DNA from: Azolla caroliniana
Lineage: Eukaryota; Polypodiophyta
Direction: 5' to 3'
Assembly: GCA_043228905.1 (NCBI GenBank)
Contig: JBHGNT010000022.1
Span: 2,542,001-2,606,000, forward strand
Length of the DNA: 64,000 nucleotides
Shown: one piece after another, positions 61,601 to 64,000 of the stretch
Layout: the number at the start of each line of letters is the position of its first letter
How positions within the stretch are numbered: position 1 is the first letter of the stretch
Made by a program: the position numbers and the translations under genes
Notes under the pieces: generated by a model
What the model saw: the letters and a program-made list of their open reading frames with translations, nothing else
The model's database searches: none
What the model was told of the DNA's origin: nothing

Positions 61601-62934
61601 ACTTTAATTTGACCTAAGTCATCTTGAAAAATTTCATTACATACTATTTGTAAAATATTTCTCTTGAAAAATATGCTAATGAAGCCACATGGCACTCACA
61701 AAGTAAATGTAACACTCTTTGTTGCTATCTAATTCTCGAGACATATGCCCAAGTATGAATGCATATAAATATCTCATAATGTTTACATCATATTGGGCGT
61801 ATGTACTAGATAGACCTACCACATCCAATAGTCTTCTAGTTACAACTACAAATTATGCTTGTTTTTATATCTCGTTCTAGCATGACACTACCCTTTTACT
61901 AGTATAAGTGCAAAGTGAATGATAAGCATTACATAATATACTTATATTAAAAGATTGAATATATAAAAGAATTTGGTGATATCCTCACATTCAGATCTAA
62001 TTTTAAAAATATATTAGAAAGTGAATAAACCAAATAATTATTTTTCAATGTCCAAACCCACATGTGGACTTGAAACTCCTAATGTGCAAGCCCAATGTGA
62101 TACCTAACTACATTGTTCATACGTAATCCTCGGTTAGTTGCATAAATGAGAATATATGATTCCATAACATGAGCAACATTCCACATTGAAATTGAAGACC
62201 TCTAGCACATATTGGATCAAGAGACCTCTAGTGTGTTAGACTAATATAACAACCCTTTACTTTAGATTAAAAGTTATCCATTTTTAGACATAGTTGGACA
62301 AACAATTCAAACTCTCTTTACTCCTAAAACTAGTGCTTCCAATTTATATTAAAAGTTACAAGATATAAAACAAAAGTTGTATATCATCGCCAAATAATCT
62401 TATAGCGACAATTTGATCAAAGTTGCAAGTTGTCAATGTTGCATATAACAAAAGTGAGATAGAGAATGGGAAACATCATGTCCAAATAATGTAGTCAATT
62501 ATCATGCTAGCATGTTGTAGATAGTTAGAGTAGAGCAGAAAAGAGGCTAGGAATGTGAGATAGGAGACAAGATATTGAGAGAGAAAGACTAAATTATACT
62601 TCGTGTTGTTCGCCTAGATAGGGATCAAGATGAACAACGATATTTATACTTGTTCCTGAGAATTGGATGCAAGCAAATAATATTATACATGCAAAGTACT
62701 ACATGTAAGAAAAAAGTATTGTAAAAATATGCATGAATGCTCTAGAAGTTTCTATAACATTCCAAAGATTTCTAAGATGATGAAACTACTCTAAATGTAC
62801 AAGTATTTTTTCATAACCACATAATGTATTGAGATGTATTGACTATGAGACCTCGTTAGGATGTGAGAGGTTAGGTATTCGATTCTTGTTTGTTACAATG
62901 TCTTAACTTATGTGGATACCATTGATGAAAATCA
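58643..62934. other. AT-rich intergenic DNA downstream of the ZIP gene
   Basis: No supported gene. ATAATAAATAC near 58841 could serve as the poly(A) signal region of the ZIP transcript. Two diverged copies of a segment of about 110 bp (GGGTTCTTGACCGTGAGATG... and GGGTTCTTCACCTAGAGATG...) start near 60397 and 60549. A 36-bp unit (TTTTAATAATGAAAGTTCTA) is duplicated at 60749-60820. Segments near 60652 and 61430 share inverted AATTTGAC(G/A)GG ends and GACGGGC motifs and may be the ends of a degraded DNA transposon. Confidence 0.55.
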
Positions 62935-63280
62935 TGGACTACATCAAAGGCCTTCTTTAAATTCTTGGCCGGCTCCAATGATGCTTCTGAGATGGGGTAC
63001 GCTTTCCACAAAACAAGATAATGAAGTTAAACAAGAAGGCAAGGGTCGAGTATATTATTGACCTCATGCTCCTCCCTTGTGGACAATTCGATTGGTGGGG
63101 GAGGAGGATGACAACCCAGAACATGAAATGGATGGAGAGGTTCAAGAATGAATACAAGGAAAGACATTGTGAATCTTGAGATGTAAATGGAGTTCTAAGG
63201 AGAGAACAAGTGAGTTTATTTTTTCAATCTCTTGGAAAGGTCCCAACTTCTTATACCATGACTTCATGTAAGGTGACTCA
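62935..63280 (-). pseudogene. Chromovirus integrase C-terminus and chromodomain fragment
   Basis: On the minus strand KLGPFQEIEKINSLVLSLEL and LKIHNVF (near 63150-63255) match the GPF...KIHNVFHVS block. Further on, ISEASLEPAKNLKKAFDVV-like residues (62945-63005) match a plant chromodomain of the ISEASWEPAxNL type. Several stops and frameshifts. Confidence 0.65.
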
Positions 63281-63332
63281 ATATTTCGGCATAGGAGCCA
63301 AACCAAATCATCAACTTCAAAGCTGTGGAGTA

Positions 63333-63611
63333 TGTTGGCATAAAAGGCCGACTCCTTCCAAATTGTATCCGTCCGAGTGTGAACTCGTTAATAAGTTAGG
63401 GCTTAGTATATAAGCGAATACCTAACATTGTAATGAGTGTCGACGAGCAGAGTATCGAATCTCTGAGAAAGAACGAAGTAATAAGAAGCTTTCCATTAAA
63501 GCTCCATCTCCGTAAGTCTCCACGCTTATTCTATTTTCTGTATGTGTTGTTTGCTCTCCAGTACCGACTACAGATCCATACACGTTTTCGCACATAACAC
63601 TCATACCCACA
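63333..63611 (+). repeat. 5' LTR of a copia element running off the right edge
   Basis: 279 bp, TGTTGGCATAAAAGG to CATACCCACA. TATA box AGTATATAAGCG near 63404. The initiator tRNA-Met primer site TGGTATCAGAGC follows at 63614-63625 after a two-base spacer. Confidence 0.85.
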
Positions 63612-63613
63612 AC

Positions 63614-63625
63614 TGGTATCAGAGC
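63614..63625 (+). other. Primer-binding site, initiator tRNA-Met
   Basis: TGGTATCAGAGC, two bases after the LTR at 63333-63611. Confidence 0.92.
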
Positions 63626-63711
63626 CGAATCTTTACTGTTTGGCGGAAACAGACAATAGAAGAAGCTGAAAGAAAAGACCAGGTCAGAAATCTCAAGTTC
63701 ACAAACAGAAT

Positions 63712-64000
63712 ATGGCTTCAACATCCAAAATAGGAGTTGAAATAAGAAAATTCGACGACAAAAACTTTGCCTTGTGGAAGGAGATGATGCAGGATGTGTT
63801 GATCATTCGAAGACAGGTCGAAGCCATTCGGCACAACGAAAAACCTGCTTCAATGACAGTCGAGGAGTGGAGATCAACGGACGAAATCACATGCTCCACC
63901 ATCCGAATGCATCTGGCTGAAAACGTCTATTTCAGCATGGCGAAAGAGACGACAACGTTCTCATTGTGGGAGAAGCTACAGGCCGTCTATGAGAAGAAGT
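63712..64000 (+). CDS. Gag of the right-edge copia element, N-terminal part
   Basis: The frame is open from ATG 63712 to the window edge (96 codons) with no stop. It encodes a copia gag N-terminus: VEIRKFDDKNFALWKEMMQD (the KFDGxNFxLWKxxM pattern), then MTVEEWRSTDE, STIRMHLAENV and TTTFSLWEKLQAVYEKK (the ELWxxLExxYxxK pattern). Intact as far as visible, so the element may be young. The rest lies beyond the window. Confidence 0.85.
   Translation, partial: MASTSKIGVEIRKFDDKNFALWKEMMQDVLIIRRQVEAIRHNEKPASMTVEEWRSTDEITCSTIRMHLAENVYFSMAKETTTFSLWEKLQAVYEKK

Overview
This window is nuclear DNA of a land plant. Three things say so: one intron-containing ZIP-family metal transporter gene of plant type, plant-style Ty1/copia elements primed by initiator tRNA-Met, and Ty3/gypsy elements of Tat-like architecture with a tRNA-Arg-like primer site. 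The sequence does not allow a finer placement. One chromovirus (24736-30494) has an organisation better known from fungi and vertebrates than from flowering plants, so a non-angiosperm host is worth considering, but that is inference. There are no bacterial features, CRISPR arrays or structural RNA genes.

The left two thirds (1-52000) is a nest of LTR retrotransposons. The order of insertion can be read from target-site duplications (TSDs). A decayed minus-strand copia element ('C') is split into three pieces (4743-4808, 13082-14037, 34152-34973) by two related Tat-like elements. Element A (4809-13081, minus strand, TSD ccgat) lies in its integrase region. Element B (14038-34151, plus strand, TSD catgc/gatgc) lies in its protease to pre-integrase region. 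B was itself hit by a solo LTR (14292-15208), by a gag-only element (15213-18728) at the same 4-bp site gcgt, and by chromovirus E (24736-30494, TSD ccggg) in the last codons of its pol. Right of C lies a decayed third Tat-like element (D, 35257-about 44260). It was interrupted by copia F (36884-41584), and the F/D junction was then amplified into five 342-bp tandem copies. Next come a LINE remnant holding an E-family solo LTR (45010-45447, TSD catag) and a complete copia element G (45484-51427, TSD acaat).

A, B and D share a large accessory gene (ORF3, about 900 codons) on the sense strand between pol and the 3' LTR. It has a globular N-terminal domain, a long coiled coil, a conserved Trp-rich block and an acidic/Gln-rich tail. 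Its function is unknown, and it is the best candidate here for an under-described system. Element E combines sushi-like gag and pol, a candidate -1 frameshift heptamer, and a primer-binding site that is the exact 12-base complement of its own predicted transcript start. Together these predict self-primed reverse transcription.

From 52000 to 57400 the DNA is AT-rich and gene-free, with two foldback/MITE-like repeats and a LINE-like scrap. The ZIP gene (57408-58642, three exons) is intact. A gene-poor stretch follows to about 62930, then a minus-strand chromodomain fragment and the 5' LTR, primer site and gag start of another copia element that runs off the right edge.
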